A stretch of DNA of 64,000 nt. Origin: Mycobacterium simiae. GTDB lineage: Bacteria; Actinomycetota; Actinomycetes; Mycobacteriales; Mycobacteriaceae. A model generated the notes under the pieces. It was not told the DNA's origin and did not search any database. It saw only the letters and a program-made list of their open reading frames with translations. Within the stretch, counting starts at the first letter, position 1. Each line of letters starts with the position of its first letter. The translations under genes and the position numbers were made by a program. Of this stretch, positions 40,310 through 50,022 are shown one piece after another. Where the stretch lies: positions 1 through 64,000 of the forward strand of contig NZ_VTZN01000005.1 in assembly GCF_008370645.1 (NCBI RefSeq), read 5' to 3'.

Positions 40310-41767
40310 ATGGCACGAGTCGTTATCCTCGGAGCCGGCATCGCCGGGCATACTGCCGCGCTCCACCTGCGCCGATGGCTTCCCCCGGCCCATGAGGTCG
40401 TCGTCATCTCGCCGAATGCCGACTGGAACTGGATTCCATCGAACATCTGGGTCGGCGTCGGCCGGATGGAACCGGCCAAGGTCCTGATTCCACTCAAGCC
40501 GATCTACAAGCGCAAAGGCATCCTCTTCCACCAGGCGCTGGCGACCGCCATTCGCCCGGAGGGCACTGGTGAGCAGGGATCGCCGACGGTGGACTTTACC
40601 TATACCGATGAGGCACGCTCCGGCGAGACCGGCAGCCTTAGCTACGACTACCTGATCAACGCCACGGGCCCACAGCTGAACTTCGCGGCCACGCCCGGCC
40701 TCGGGCCTAACGGGCACTCATTCTCGGTATGCACCGCTGCCCACGCCGCCGAGGCTGCCAAGGCGCTCGAGGCGGTCATTGCCAAGCTGCAGGCCGGCCA
40801 GACACAACGCCTAGTCATCGGCGTCGGCCACGGCACCTGCACCTGCGAAGGCGCGGCGTTTGAGTACACCTTCAATGTCGAGCACACGCTGCGCTCGGCC
40901 GGGGTAAGGGGCCTGGCCGAGGTTGTCTACCTCACCAACGAATACGAGCTGGGCGACTTCGGCGTCGGTGGGATGAGCTTCGTCGAAAAAGGCTTCATGC
41001 AGTCCAGCCGGCTGTGGACCGAGTCGCTGTTCCGCGAGCGCGGCGTGAAGGCCATCACACAAGCCCACGTGCACGAGGTGATGGACGGCAAGTTGCGATA
41101 CGAGCAGCTCGACGGCAAACAACACGACCTCGACTTCGACTTCGCGATGCTGCTGCCGCCGTTCAAGGGCGCCAGCCTGGCCGCGTACGACAAGGACGGC
41201 AACGACATCACTGCCACTCTCTTCGCGCCGTCAGGCTTCCTCAAGGTCGACGCGGATTACTCGGTCAAGCCGTACGAGCAGTGGTCGGCCGAAGACTGGC
41301 CGCACACCTACGAGTCCCTCGCCTACCCAAACATCTTCGCGCCGGGAATCGCGTTTGCGCCGCCACACCCGATCTCCCGCCCGCGCAAGAGTGCAGCCGG
41401 GACAGTCATAACGCCCAGTCCACCGCGCACCGGCATGCCGTCGGGCATCATGGCCAAGACTGTCGCCCAAACCATCCGGGACCGGATTACCAAAGACGCC
41501 GCGGCTCCTGCCCATTGTGCTTCCATGGCGACTATGGGCGCTGCGTGCATCGCGTCGGCCGGTACCGGCTTGCGCGCGGGCTCAGCCGCCGCGATGACGA
41601 TGTTCCCGGTCGTGCCAGACCCGGTGCGGTATCCGCAGACCGGCCGTGACATCGCCGGAACTTCCGGCGAGCTCGGCCTGGCCGGCCACTGGATCAAGGT
41701 GCTACTGCACTACCTATTCATCTATAAGGCCAAGGCCAGGCCGTTCTGGTGGCTGATCCCTGAATGA
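40310..41767 (+). CDS. Sulfide:quinone oxidoreductase-like flavoprotein
   Basis: A 485-residue FAD protein of the SQR/NDH-2 superfamily. The N-terminal FAD motif reads MARVVILGAGIAGHTAALHL. Redox-candidate cysteines are Cys177 and Cys179 in GHGTCTCEGAAFEY, plus Cys403 and Cys413 near the C-terminus. The C-terminal FIYKAKARPFWWLIPE resembles a membrane-binding amphipathic segment. SQRs oxidise sulfide to persulfide or polysulfide and reduce quinone. ATG 40310 follows AAGGAGC at 40299-40305. The CsoR/CstR-type operator upstream supports a sulfur- or copper-stress role. An alternative is another quinone-linked FAD oxidoreductase; substrate is not proved. Confidence 0.78.
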   Translation: MARVVILGAGIAGHTAALHLRRWLPPAHEVVVISPNADWNWIPSNIWVGVGRMEPAKVLIPLKPIYKRKGILFHQALATAIRPEGTGEQGSPTVDFTYTDEARSGETGSLSYDYLINATGPQLNFAATPGLGPNGHSFSVCTAAHAAEAAKALEAVIAKLQAGQTQRLVIGVGHGTCTCEGAAFEYTFNVEHTLRSAGVRGLAEVVYLTNEYELGDFGVGGMSFVEKGFMQSSRLWTESLFRERGVKAITQAHVHEVMDGKLRYEQLDGKQHDLDFDFAMLLPPFKGASLAAYDKDGNDITATLFAPSGFLKVDADYSVKPYEQWSAEDWPHTYESLAYPNIFAPGIAFAPPHPISRPRKSAAGTVITPSPPRTGMPSGIMAKTVAQTIRDRITKDAAAPAHCASMATMGAACIASAGTGLRAGSAAAMTMFPVVPDPVRYPQTGRDIAGTSGELGLAGHWIKVLLHYLFIYKAKARPFWWLIPE

Positions 41768-41789
41768 CCGAAGATTGGAGAGCGCTCCC

Positions 41790-41966
41790 ATGGATGACGA
41801 CAACATCTACTCGGAGGTGGACGTCCGGACCGCCGAACGCATTGCCGACGCTCCGCTGCCCACCCGTGCGAAGCTTCGGATGCGTCAGAACCTCTTCGTC
41901 CAGTTTTGGCGTTTCACGCGCATCAATCTCAGGATGATGCGGATCATTTTCAGCGGACACGGTTGA
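41790..41966 (+). CDS. Small basic protein downstream of the SQR-like gene
   Basis: A 58-residue protein. Its N-terminal half is acidic (MDDDNIYSEVDVRTAERIAD) and its C-terminal half is basic and aromatic (RMRQNLFVQFWRFTRINLRM), forming a possible amphipathic helix without a full membrane span. ATG 41790 is 9 nt after a GGAG site, 22 bp after the SQR stop, so it is very probably in the same transcript. I do not recognise the family. It might be a membrane-associated partner or regulator of the flavoprotein. A TTG at 41775 is a weaker alternative start. Confidence 0.65.
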   Translation: MDDDNIYSEVDVRTAERIADAPLPTRAKLRMRQNLFVQFWRFTRINLRMMRIIFSGHG

Positions 41967-41998
41967 CCTGCCCCGCGCCGGCGCCCAATCACTCACCG

Positions 41999-42062
41999 CG
42001 CCGAGATTGCCACCGGGGCTGTGCTCACTGAGCCGACCACAACCGTCACTGCAATCTCGGCG
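41999..42062. repeat. Inverted repeat between the SQR unit and modC
   Basis: CGCCGAGATTGC (41999-42010) and its exact complement GCAATCTCGGCG (42051-42062) enclose a 40-nt loop. The 295 bp between 41967 and 42261 holds no gene I can support beyond this. The 12-bp arms resemble GC-rich dispersed repeats seen in mycobacterial intergenic DNA and might mark an old insertion boundary. Confidence 0.6.
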
Positions 42063-42261
42063 TAGCGACTGGCTGTGCTGCGGTCGATAGCGTCGCTTAT
42101 GGTGTGAGCCATGTGCCGCAGCTGTGTGATTGACATGCCGCGGCGGTGGCAGCCGGGCGGCAGCTCGACCTGCCAAAGCCGTTGACCGACATCGTGCCGG
42201 GGGCAGTGCTGTGGTTTCTGGCACGGTGGCACCGCTCGCGATATCAGGTGTGTAACCGGCC

Positions 42262-43365
42262 TTGAGCGGATTGCAGCTGCGCGCGTTCATCACCGGCCGT
42301 CTGAACGTTGAATTCTCAGTGTCGGCAGGCGAAGTGCTGGCCATCCTCGGCCCCAACGGTGCCGGCAAGTCCACCGCCCTGCATGTCATCGCTGGGTTGG
42401 TGCGGCCCGACACCGGCCTGGTGCGCCTGGGAGACCGCGTGTTGACAGACACAACTGCCGGGATCAATGTGGCGACACACAACCGCCGGGTCGGGCTGCT
42501 CCTGCAGGACCCGCTGCTGTTTCCACACATGAGCGCGGCCGCCAACGTGGCATTCGGGCCGCTCAGCCGTCGCCGGATGTACCGGTTCAGTAGCGCCCGA
42601 CAGAAGCAAGCAGCACTGCGCTGGCTCAGCGCGGTGGACGCCGATCAGTTCGCCGACCGCAGGCCGCGGCAACTATCAGGTGGTCAAGCCCAGCGGGTCG
42701 CCATTGCGCGGGCACTAGCGGCGGAACCCGACGTGCTGCTCCTCGACGAGCCGCTGACCGGGCTCGATGTAACGGCGGCCGCGGCGACCAGGGCGGTCCT
42801 GCGCAGCGTGGTAACCGACACCGGGCGCGCTGTCGTGCTGATAACCCATGACCTGCTGGATGTGTTGACGCTGGCTGATCGAGTGCTGGTGCTGGAATCC
42901 GGGAAGATCTCCGAGATCGGCCCGGTGGCCGAGGTGCTCGGCGCGCCCCGGAGTCATTTCGCGGCTCGCATCGCGGGTGTCAACCTGGTTAGCGGGACCA
43001 TTGGACCTGACGGCGCGCTGCAAACCCCCTCCGGCGCTCACTGGTACGGCAAGCCGACCGGGGATCTCAGCTGCGGTCAAGATGCCATCGCGGTGTTCCC
43101 GCCGACTGTCGTGGCGGTGCACCAGGAACGGCCCCACGGCAGCCCCCGCAATACGGTGGAAGTCACCGTATCTGAGTTGCAGACCCGCGGACCCGCCGTC
43201 CTGGTTCGCGGTCCAGACCAGCCCGACGGCGCGCCGGGCCTGGCCGCAAATATCACCATTGACGCCGCCGCCGAGTTGAAGCTAACGCCCGGCACGTCGG
43301 TCTGGTACAGCATCAAGGCTCATGAAGTGGCGCTGTACCCGGCACCGCACCGATCGCGCACCTAA
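42262..43365 (+). CDS. modC: Molybdate ABC transporter ATPase
   Basis: A 367-residue ATPase energising ModAB. It has Walker A GPNGAGKST, the Q-loop segment LLLQDPLLFPHM, signature LSGGQAQR, Walker B VLLLDEP and the switch His in LITHDLLD. The C-terminal quarter (about 245-360) is a TOBE/Mop-like domain with VTVSELQTRGPAVLVRG, which binds molybdate in some ModC proteins. TTG 42262 (LSGLQLRAFI) matches the family N-terminus. It lies about 3 kb from modB, separated by the methyltransferase and SQR genes, so it needs its own promoter. Confidence 0.93.
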   Translation: MSGLQLRAFITGRLNVEFSVSAGEVLAILGPNGAGKSTALHVIAGLVRPDTGLVRLGDRVLTDTTAGINVATHNRRVGLLLQDPLLFPHMSAAANVAFGPLSRRRMYRFSSARQKQAALRWLSAVDADQFADRRPRQLSGGQAQRVAIARALAAEPDVLLLDEPLTGLDVTAAAATRAVLRSVVTDTGRAVVLITHDLLDVLTLADRVLVLESGKISEIGPVAEVLGAPRSHFAARIAGVNLVSGTIGPDGALQTPSGAHWYGKPTGDLSCGQDAIAVFPPTVVAVHQERPHGSPRNTVEVTVSELQTRGPAVLVRGPDQPDGAPGLAANITIDAAAELKLTPGTSVWYSIKAHEVALYPAPHRSRT

Positions 43366-43428
43366 AGCGATGGGAGACACCGGGTAGGCCATCCTTGCTT
43401 CACGGCAATAACGCGGTAGGTTGTCGCC

Positions 43429-44427
43429 ATGCATCAGGTGGACTCCAACACGAGATGTCGCAACGGACTGCGGGCCGCCCTAGCGATCGCCGCGGTGTGC
43501 GGTGCTAGCGTCCTCACCCTTGCTCTGCCCGCGACCTCCAGCGCAGACCCCGAGCCGGCGCCGGCGCCGGCAACTACGAGCGCTGTGCCGCCGCCATCGA
43601 CCAGCGCAGCGACACCGGCTCCGGCGCCGGCCACGACAACCACTCCGGCTGCGCCGGGCACCCCGTCTACACCGAATGCCCAACCAGCAGACCCGAACGC
43701 GATACCGCCGGCCGACCCCAATGCGCCCACACCTGCTGTCGACCCGAACGCACCCGAGCCAGGGCGGATCACCAACGCCGTCGGCGGATTCAGTTTCGTC
43801 GTGCCCCCCGGCTGGGTCGAGTCAGACGCCTCCCACCTCGACTACGGGTCGGCGCTGCTGAGCAAGGTAACCGGCGAGCCGCCCACCCCCGGGCAGGCGC
43901 CCCCGGTTGCCAACGACACTCGCATCGTGTTGGGGCGGCTGGACCAGAAGCTATATGCCAGCGCTGAAACCACCAATCCGAAAGCAGCAGTTCGGCTGGG
44001 CTCGGATATGGGTGAATTCTTCTTGCCCTACCCCGGCACGCGAATCAATCAAGAAGCCATTCCCCTCAACGCCAACGGATTATCGGGAAGCGCGTCGTAT
44101 TACGAAGTCAAGTTCAGCGATCCGGCCAAGCCCAACGGCCAAATCTGGACCGGCGTGATCGGTTCACCCACGAGTGCGCCGAACGCGGGACCGCCTCAGC
44201 GCTGGTTTGTGGTGTGGCTTGGGACCGCGAACAACCCGGTAGACAAGGGAGCAGCCAAGGTTCTCGCGGAGTCGATCCGACCTTGGACACCGCCGCCTGC
44301 CCCCCCACCAGGCGAGACCGCAGCCGAACCGGGAGCACCGGCGCCGGCGCCCGCACCGGCCCAGGCTCCCGCCGCTGGAGTAACTCCCGCCACCACGCCG
44401 ACACCGCAGCGGACCCAACCGGCGTAG
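43429..44427 (+). CDS. apa: Alanine/proline-rich secreted glycoprotein Apa
   Basis: A 332-residue secreted mannosylated antigen (Apa/ModD, 45-47 kDa antigen) with a signal peptide ending near [11 protein letters not shown] (about residue 38). Pro/Ala/Thr-rich tails lie at both ends (about 40-110 and 285-332) around a conserved core ([62 protein letters not shown]). The Thr-rich tails are the likely O-mannosylation sites. It acts as an adhesin binding fibronectin and SP-A. It follows modC as in H37Rv. Low-complexity GCC/CCG repeats in the tails are natural in this gene. Confidence 0.96.
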   Translation: MHQVDSNTRCRNGLRAALAIAAVCGASVLTLALPATSSADPEPAPAPATTSAVPPPSTSAATPAPAPATTTTPAAPGTPSTPNAQPADPNAIPPADPNAPTPAVDPNAPEPGRITNAVGGFSFVVPPGWVESDASHLDYGSALLSKVTGEPPTPGQAPPVANDTRIVLGRLDQKLYASAETTNPKAAVRLGSDMGEFFLPYPGTRINQEAIPLNANGLSGSASYYEVKFSDPAKPNGQIWTGVIGSPTSAPNAGPPQRWFVVWLGTANNPVDKGAAKVLAESIRPWTPPPAPPPGETAAEPGAPAPAPAPAQAPAAGVTPATTPTPQRTQPA

Positions 44428-44550
44428 TCGCCCGGCGGGAGTGGGTGTCGCCGCGAGATCGACCTCACCGTCGTTTAGCCAAACGGTGTATACCGGGATC
44501 ACGGCCCAGCAGTCGAGGGTGCCTTTGCCATTGATCTCAAGGAGACGCGG

Positions 44551-44850
44551 ATGGACGTCATAGCGGCAACCGAATTCCTAGCCCGGTCAACCACGCTGAC
44601 TAGCGTCGGTTGGATCGGCTACATCATCATCGGCGCGATCGCCGGCTGGATCGCAGGCAAGATTGTCAAAGGGGCTGGGTCCGGCATCTTGATGAACATC
44701 GTGATCGGCATTGTTGGCGCGTTGATAGGCGGGTTCCTGCTCAGCTTCTTCGTCGACACCGCAGCCGGCGGCTTTTGGTTTACCTTGTTCACCGCGATCC
44801 TAGGCTCGGTGCTGTTGCTCTGGGTCGTCGGCATGGTGCGCAGGCGCTAA
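44551..44850 (+). CDS. GlsB/YeaQ/YmgE-family small membrane protein (Rv1861-like)
   Basis: A 99-residue protein with three hydrophobic segments in the transglycosylase-associated/GlsB family ([57 protein letters not shown]). The glycine-rich helices and GKIVKG are family signs. Such proteins are often stress-induced; no activity is established. It is located between apa and adhA, as in M. tuberculosis. An AAGGAG site precedes the ATG. Confidence 0.88.
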   Translation: MDVIAATEFLARSTTLTSVGWIGYIIIGAIAGWIAGKIVKGAGSGILMNIVIGIVGALIGGFLLSFFVDTAAGGFWFTLFTAILGSVLLLWVVGMVRRR

Positions 44851-44911
44851 CTGGGCCAAGCGCTGCACCCGCGGGCGCTTACCCAGGTGTGCCGCAAGGC
44901 ATCATGGACTG

Positions 44912-45940
44912 ATGGCGTCGCTTACCGCCACGACGACGATGACCAGCTGGCAGGTACGTCGACCAGGGCCGATGATTACCGACCCGCTGGAGCGAGTGAC
45001 CACGGTGGTGCCGCGGCCAGGGCCGTCGGAGTTGCTGGTGGCGGTGCACGCGTGCGGGGTTTGCCGTACCGATCTGCATGTCGCGGAGGGCGACCTTGCT
45101 GTGCACCGCCAACGGGTCACCCCCGGACACGAGGTGGTCGGGGAGGTCGTCGAAGTCGGCGCCGCTGCCGGTGACGAGTTTCGAGTTGGGGACCGGGTTG
45201 GTATCGCTTGGCTGCGCCACACCTGCGGCGTATGCAAGTACTGCCTGCGCGGCGACGAGAATCTGTGTCCCAAGTCCCGCTATACCGGCTGGGACGCCGA
45301 CGGCGGATATGCCGAATTCGCCACTGTTCCAGTATCTTTCGCGCATCACCTGCCCCGCGGCTACGCCGACAGCGAGCTGGCGCCGCTATTGTGCGCCGGC
45401 ATCATCGGATACCGCTCATTGTTGCGCGCCGAGCTGCCGCCCGGTGGTCGGCTGGGTCTGTATGGTTTCGGCGGCAGCGCCCATATCACCGCGCAGGTCG
45501 CACTGGCCCACGGCGCGGAGGTGCACGTAATGACCCGCGGGCCCGACGCGCGCGAGCTGGCGCTCGAACTCGGCGCCGCGTCAGTCCAAGGCGCCGCCGA
45601 TCCGCCGCCGGTGCCGTTGGATGCGGCGATCTTGTTCGCTCCGGTCGGGGACCTGGTACTGCCCGCGTGCGAAGCGCTGGACCGTGGGGGCACGTTGGCG
45701 ATCGCGGGCATTCATCTCAGCGACATCCCATCCCTGAATTACCATCAGCACCTGTTCCAGGAGCGCCAGATTCGATCGGTCACATCGAATACTCGGGCTG
45801 ATGCGCGCGCCTTTCTTGACTTCGCCGCGCAGCATCACATCCGGGTCACCACTCCCGAATATCCATTAGGTCAGGCCGATCGTGCGCTGAGCGACCTCAG
45901 CTCGGGCCGCATCGCGGGTGCAGCTGTGCTACTGGTTTAG
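44912..45940 (+). CDS. adhA: Zinc-dependent alcohol dehydrogenase
   Basis: A 342-residue zinc-type medium-chain alcohol dehydrogenase. The catalytic zinc Cys lies in CGVCRTDLH with a following GHE ([10 protein letters not shown]), and the structural zinc cysteines are in [15 protein letters not shown]. The Rossmann motif is [11 protein letters not shown], close to but not exactly GxGxxG. It fits the zinc ADH group acting on short-chain alcohols or aldehydes; the natural substrate is unknown. The start at ATG 44912 could alternatively be the ATG at 44939 ([12 protein letters not shown]). The following CPBP protease is convergent with an 8-bp gap. Confidence 0.9.
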   Translation: MASLTATTTMTSWQVRRPGPMITDPLERVTTVVPRPGPSELLVAVHACGVCRTDLHVAEGDLAVHRQRVTPGHEVVGEVVEVGAAAGDEFRVGDRVGIAWLRHTCGVCKYCLRGDENLCPKSRYTGWDADGGYAEFATVPVSFAHHLPRGYADSELAPLLCAGIIGYRSLLRAELPPGGRLGLYGFGGSAHITAQVALAHGAEVHVMTRGPDARELALELGAASVQGAADPPPVPLDAAILFAPVGDLVLPACEALDRGGTLAIAGIHLSDIPSLNYHQHLFQERQIRSVTSNTRADARAFLDFAAQHHIRVTTPEYPLGQADRALSDLSSGRIAGAAVLLV

Positions 45941-45947
45941 CCGCGAC

Positions 45948-46724
45948 TCAGGTGGTCAGGTTCCAGACCACCGCTGCGGCTAGGGCGCCCAACCCATTCA
46001 GTGACCAATGCAGCGCGATCGGCGCGATCAGGCTCCCGCTGCGCCGGCGTAACCAACTGAACACAAAGCCGGCCGCGCCGGTGGCCAACACCGCCAGTGT
46101 CACTCCGGCCAGCATTCCGATAATTCCGCCGCCGAACAGCCGGGTGAAGCCGACGTTGTTGCTGGTCAGTCCCAACGACGTGGCGACATGCCAAAGACCG
46201 AATAGCAGCGAGCCAGCCATCGCGACGCCGCGAAAGCCCCAGGCGCGATTCAGCGCCCCGTGCAAGACACCGCGAAACGCCAGCTCTTCGGGAATGACGG
46301 TCTGTAGTGGAATGATGATCATTGAGGCGATCAGCGCGCCGGAGACGGTGGCATAGCGGTTGTTTAGGAACATCGGCCGAGTAATCGGCAGCAGCACTCC
46401 GAGCGCGATGACCGACATCACGACGGCAACAGCGACCAGCGCATATACCACGCCGGATTTCCAGTGTTGGCGGCCCAGGCCGAGTTCGGCCCAGCCCAGC
46501 CCCCGGTACCGGACCAGGATCACCAAACCGAGGGCGGCAGCCGGGACGGTAGCAATGCTCGCCCATGGCGTGGTGAAGTGGGCGACCAAGTTCGTCAACA
46601 CCAGCACCACGACAACCACGGTGATATCGGCATGGATTCGTAACCTGCCGAGTCCCGGCGTCGGCACGATCGGCGCGCCGCGCTGAGCGCTGGCGGAGGC
46701 TGTGTCCGAGGCTGAGTCACGCAT
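45948..46724 (-). CDS. CPBP-family intramembrane metalloprotease (Rv1863c-like)
   Basis: A 258-residue polytopic membrane protein with six or more hydrophobic segments and the CPBP (CAAX protease and bacteriocin-processing) motifs: the EEx3R motif in PEELAFRGVLHG, FxxxH in FGLWHVATS, and a final His in LHWSLNGLG. These form the active site of Rce1-like proteases, but most bacterial members are uncharacterised. ATG 46724 is preferred; the frame runs to 46829 into a poorly conserved extension. Confidence 0.86.
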   Translation of the reverse strand: MRDSASDTASASAQRGAPIVPTPGLGRLRIHADITVVVVVLVLTNLVAHFTTPWASIATVPAAALGLVILVRYRGLGWAELGLGRQHWKSGVVYALVAVAVVMSVIALGVLLPITRPMFLNNRYATVSGALIASMIIIPLQTVIPEELAFRGVLHGALNRAWGFRGVAMAGSLLFGLWHVATSLGLTSNNVGFTRLFGGGIIGMLAGVTLAVLATGAAGFVFSWLRRRSGSLIAPIALHWSLNGLGALAAAVVWNLTT

Positions 46725-46825
46725 CGTGGCGAGTCTACCCGCGCTTAGCCGCACGTCCGTTTTCGTTGACTTCGAACAGGGGATTGGGCCGCGCTGCCGG
46801 CATCCGCCCGCCGGGGCCACGGGCC

Positions 46826-47500
46826 TCAATTGTCCTTCGGTGCAAGCCGGCGGCGCGCGTAGGCCGCGACCTCGTCCGACAGCGCGTCTGCCTGTAGTAG
46901 CCGGGGCAGCAGCTCGGGTTCAGACATCCGGGCGCGAAAGACCAGGCCGATGGTCACGTCATGATCGGGGCGCTGATCGATCGTGATTTCATCGCCGGCG
47001 CGTACTGTTCCGGGTGAAATTACGCGCAGGTATGCACCAGGTTTTCCAGCCTGAGTAAACATCTTGATCCAATGGCTCAGGTCCAGGAACGCCGAGAAAG
47101 TCCGGCAGGGTGTCCTAGGCGCGCAGACCTGCAGTATCAAGCCGTCGGTGCCGATACACCAATGCTCACCGATTAGTGCCCCGGTCACATCGACGCCCTC
47201 GGTAGTCAAGTTCTCCCCGAACATTCCGTGGGACAGGCTGCGGCCGAGTTGCGTTTCCCAAGTGTCGAGATCTTCCCGGGCATATGCGTAGACCGCCTGG
47301 TCATTGCCGCCATGGAGTTTCTGGTTGCCGATGGTGTCGCCGACGAGTCCGCTGCCGAGGCCACCACGCATCGGTCCTGGTGCGCGCACCAGGACCGGCT
47401 CAGATACCGCAGCCTTGTCGATGCCCGTCAACTTCGACTGCGCGCGCCAATCGGGATTGGTTCGGACACGAGCCACGTTGACCGACAACACATGCGCCAC
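46826..47500 (-). CDS. MOSC-domain protein (YiiM-like)
   Basis: A 224-residue MOSC-domain protein, with the conserved Cys in QVCAPRTPCRTF, the N-terminal GLVGDTIGNQKLHGGNDQAVYAYAREDLD and the C-terminal PGAYLRVISPGTVRAGDEI. MOSC proteins bind the molybdenum cofactor or mobilise sulfur through this cysteine; YiiM-like ones reduce N-hydroxylated compounds. Molybdenum relevance is suggestive, with modABC in the window, but not proof. In H37Rv the gene at this spot is different. It lies 84 bp after the phosphoketolase stop on the same strand. Confidence 0.82.
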   Translation of the reverse strand: MAHVLSVNVARVRTNPDWRAQSKLTGIDKAAVSEPVLVRAPGPMRGGLGSGLVGDTIGNQKLHGGNDQAVYAYAREDLDTWETQLGRSLSHGMFGENLTTEGVDVTGALIGEHWCIGTDGLILQVCAPRTPCRTFSAFLDLSHWIKMFTQAGKPGAYLRVISPGTVRAGDEITIDQRPDHDVTIGLVFRARMSEPELLPRLLQADALSDEVAAYARRRLAPKDN

Positions 47501-47535
47501 CGGAATAGGCTAACGCTGGACAAGAGTCTCGCTCA

Positions 47536-47623
47536 TTCCGCTCGTTCGACTCCCAGGCTCAATGGGTCGTCTCGCTCCCGTCACTCACCTGCGTTCGTTC
47601 CGCTCGCTCGACTCCCAGGCCCA
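47536..47623. repeat. Imperfect direct repeat at the phosphoketolase 3' end
   Basis: Units at 47536-47561 and 47598-47623 share TTCCGCTCG(T/C)TCGACTCCCAG followed by G(C)(T/C)CA, identical at 24 of 26 positions and 62 bp apart. On the minus strand the second codes for the phosphoketolase C-terminus ([11 protein letters not shown]) and the first lies just past its stop. This is a local duplication or a copy of a dispersed element. Confidence 0.7.
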
Positions 47624-49975
47624 GCCGGAGATCTGCGGGTCGTCTTCGCCATGCTCGCGCGTGTATTGGCGGGCCGCGAGCCGGGCGTCGGCCATCCGCT
47701 GGCGCAACACAGCTGCTCGACTAGCCAGCCCGTCCACGCGGTCGATGACATCGATGACCAAGTGGAAGCGATCCAGGTCATTGAGCATCACCATGTCAAA
47801 TGGTGTCGTCGTGGTCCCGCGCTCCTTGAAGCCGCGCACATGGATGTTTGGGTGGTTAGCACGGCGATAAGCGAGGCGGTGAATCAACCAGGGGTAGCCA
47901 TGGTAGGCGAAAATGACTGGCTTGTCGCGAGTGAAGAGCGCGTCGAATTCCGTATCGGGTAGGCCATGGGGATGCTCAGATTCGGGCTGCAGCCGCATGA
48001 CGTCAACGACGTTGACTACCCGCACGCCCAACTCGGGCAGTTCACGCCGCAGCATGGCGGCGGCCGCCAGCGTCTCTAGCGTGGGAATGTCACCGGCGCA
48101 CGCCAGCACCACGTCGGGCTCACCCGCCGCCGTGCTCGCCCATTGCCAGATGCCGAGCCCACGGGTGCAGTGCGCAATGGCCTCGTCCATGTCGAGGTAG
48201 GCCAGGGCGGGTTGCTTGCCGGCGACGATGACGTTCACATAGTTGCGGCTGCGCAGGCAGTGGTCTGCCACCGACAACAAGGTGTTGGCGTCCGGTGGTA
48301 GGTAAACCCGCACCACCTCGGGACGCTTATTAGCGACCAGATCGATGAAACCCGGATCTTGATGCGATGCGCCATTGTGATCCTGGCGCCACACGTGGGA
48401 GCTCAGCAGGTAATTCAGCGACGCGATCGGCCGGCGCCACGGCAGCTCCCGGCTAGTCGACAACCATTTCGCGTGTTGATTGAACATCGAGTCGACGATG
48501 TGCACGAAGGCCTCGTAGCAGTTGAACATGCCGTGGCGGCCGCTTAGCAGGTAGCCCTCCAGCCAGCCCTGGCACAGATGCTCAGACAGCACCTCCATCA
48601 CTCGACCGTCCGGCGCCAGATGGTCGTCGCCGGATATCACTGCTGCCGACCATGTCCGATCGGTGGCTTCGAACACGTCGCTCAGTCGATTCGACGCGGT
48701 TTCGTCGGGGCCCATCAGGCGGAATCGGTCGGGGTTGCGACGGATCACATCCCGCAGAAATGTGCCCAGCACTCGGGTGGCCTCATGGGTTTGGGTCGCC
48801 GGGTGATCCACCGGCACTGCGTAATTGCGGAAGTCTGGCAAATCGAGGTCGCGTAGTAGCAGCCCGCCGTTAGCGTGCGGGTTGGCACTCATCCGCCGAT
48901 TCCCGGTGGGCGCCAGCGCCCGCAATTCAGCCCGCAGTCTGCCCGCGGCGTCGAACAGCTCATCGGGCCGGTAGCTACGTAGCCACTCCTCAAGTTGACC
49001 GCGGCGTGCGGCGCTATCGTGGGTCTGGGCAAGCGGAACCTGATGGGATCGCCAGGTGCCTTCGACCTGCTTCCCGTCGACCTCCTTCGGCCCGGTCCAG
49101 CCCTTCGGTGTGCGCAATACGATCATCGGCCACACCGGTCGCCCGCCGCTCTCGCCCTCACGGGCAGCGTGCTGAATCGCCGCAATATCGTCGAATGCGT
49201 CATCGAGCGCACCCGCCAACTGCTGATGCACAGCAATCGGATCATCCCCAACGACCATGATCGGCCGGTATCCGTAACCGCGAAACAGCGATTCCAACTC
49301 CTGATGCGGAATCCGATCCAGCACAGTCGGATTGGCGATCTTGTAGCCGTTGAGGTGCAGGATTGGCAGCACTGCCCCGTCGATCGCGGGGTTGAGGAAC
49401 TTGTTGGAGTGCCAGCTGGCGGCCAATGGCCCAGTCTCGGCCTCGCCATCACCAATAACGCACGCGACCACTAAATCGGGGTTGTCGAAAGCCGCGCCGA
49501 ACGCATGCACCAGCGCGTAGCCGAGTTCGCCGCCCTCGTGAATCGACCCCGGAGTTTGAGCCGCCACATGGCTGGGGATACCGCCCGGGAAGGAGAACTG
49601 CCGAAACAGCCGGCGCAATCCCTCGGTGTTTTCTCCGATGCTGGTGTACACCTCGCTGTAGGTGCCTTCGAGGTAGGCATTGGCGACCAAGCCGGGGCCG
49701 CCGTGCCCCGGGCCGGTGACATAGATGACGTTGGCGTCGCGGTTGCGGATTATCCGGTTCAGGTGCGCATAGATGAGGTTGAGTCCTGGCGTGGTGCCCC
49801 AGTGTCCCAGCAGGCGCGGTTTGACGTGCTCGGCCAACAGCGGTTCGGTCAGCAGCGGATTGTCCAGTAGATAGATTTGGCCGACCGACAGGTAGTTAGC
49901 CGCACGCCAGTAAGCCCCTATGCGGGCCACTTCGTCGTCGGAGAGGGTAGCGGTCGGCTGCGTTGCAAGGCTCAC
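47585..49975 (-). CDS. xfp: Xylulose-5-phosphate/fructose-6-phosphate phosphoketolase
   Basis: A ThDP enzyme of about 796 residues cleaving xylulose 5-phosphate (and fructose 6-phosphate) with phosphate to give acetyl phosphate plus a C3 or C4 sugar phosphate. The family signature [15 protein letters not shown], the ThDP motif [13 protein letters not shown] and [19 protein letters not shown] are intact, and the C-terminal XFP domain is complete. GTG 49975 ([15 protein letters not shown]) is preferred because conservation starts right after it; GTG 49993 is also in frame. ack/pta are not nearby. It is absent at this place in H37Rv, so it is probably part of an accessory insertion with the MOSC gene. 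Confidence 0.93.
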   Translation of the reverse strand: MSLATQPTATLSDDEVARIGAYWRAANYLSVGQIYLLDNPLLTEPLLAEHVKPRLLGHWGTTPGLNLIYAHLNRIIRNRDANVIYVTGPGHGGPGLVANAYLEGTYSEVYTSIGENTEGLRRLFRQFSFPGGIPSHVAAQTPGSIHEGGELGYALVHAFGAAFDNPDLVVACVIGDGEAETGPLAASWHSNKFLNPAIDGAVLPILHLNGYKIANPTVLDRIPHQELESLFRGYGYRPIMVVGDDPIAVHQQLAGALDDAFDDIAAIQHAAREGESGGRPVWPMIVLRTPKGWTGPKEVDGKQVEGTWRSHQVPLAQTHDSAARRGQLEEWLRSYRPDELFDAAGRLRAELRALAPTGNRRMSANPHANGGLLLRDLDLPDFRNYAVPVDHPATQTHEATRVLGTFLRDVIRRNPDRFRLMGPDETASNRLSDVFEATDRTWSAAVISGDDHLAPDGRVMEVLSEHLCQGWLEGYLLSGRHGMFNCYEAFVHIVDSMFNQHAKWLSTSRELPWRRPIASLNYLLSSHVWRQDHNGASHQDPGFIDLVANKRPEVVRVYLPPDANTLLSVADHCLRSRNYVNVIVAGKQPALAYLDMDEAIAHCTRGLGIWQWASTAAGEPDVVLACAGDIPTLETLAAAAMLRRELPELGVRVVNVVDVMRLQPESEHPHGLPDTEFDALFTRDKPVIFAYHGYPWLIHRLAYRRANHPNIHVRGFKERGTTTTPFDMVMLNDLDRFHLVIDVIDRVDGLASRAAVLRQRMADARLAARQYTREHGEDDPQISGWAWESSERNERR

Positions 49976-50022
49976 TCGGCCGATTGTGCGCACCTTTGAT
50001 GAATGCCCAATTGACGGCGGAT

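Noticed and set aside
41993-42232. 79-codon minus-strand frame between the SQR unit and modC
   Set aside because: No family pattern beyond a short stretch (MSITQLRHMAHTISDAID); its 3' end is the inverted repeat arm. It could be a relict but there is not enough to annotate.
44428-44550. CGTTT/AAACG hairpin after apa as a terminator
   Set aside because: Only a 5-bp stem with no U-tract; too weak to list.
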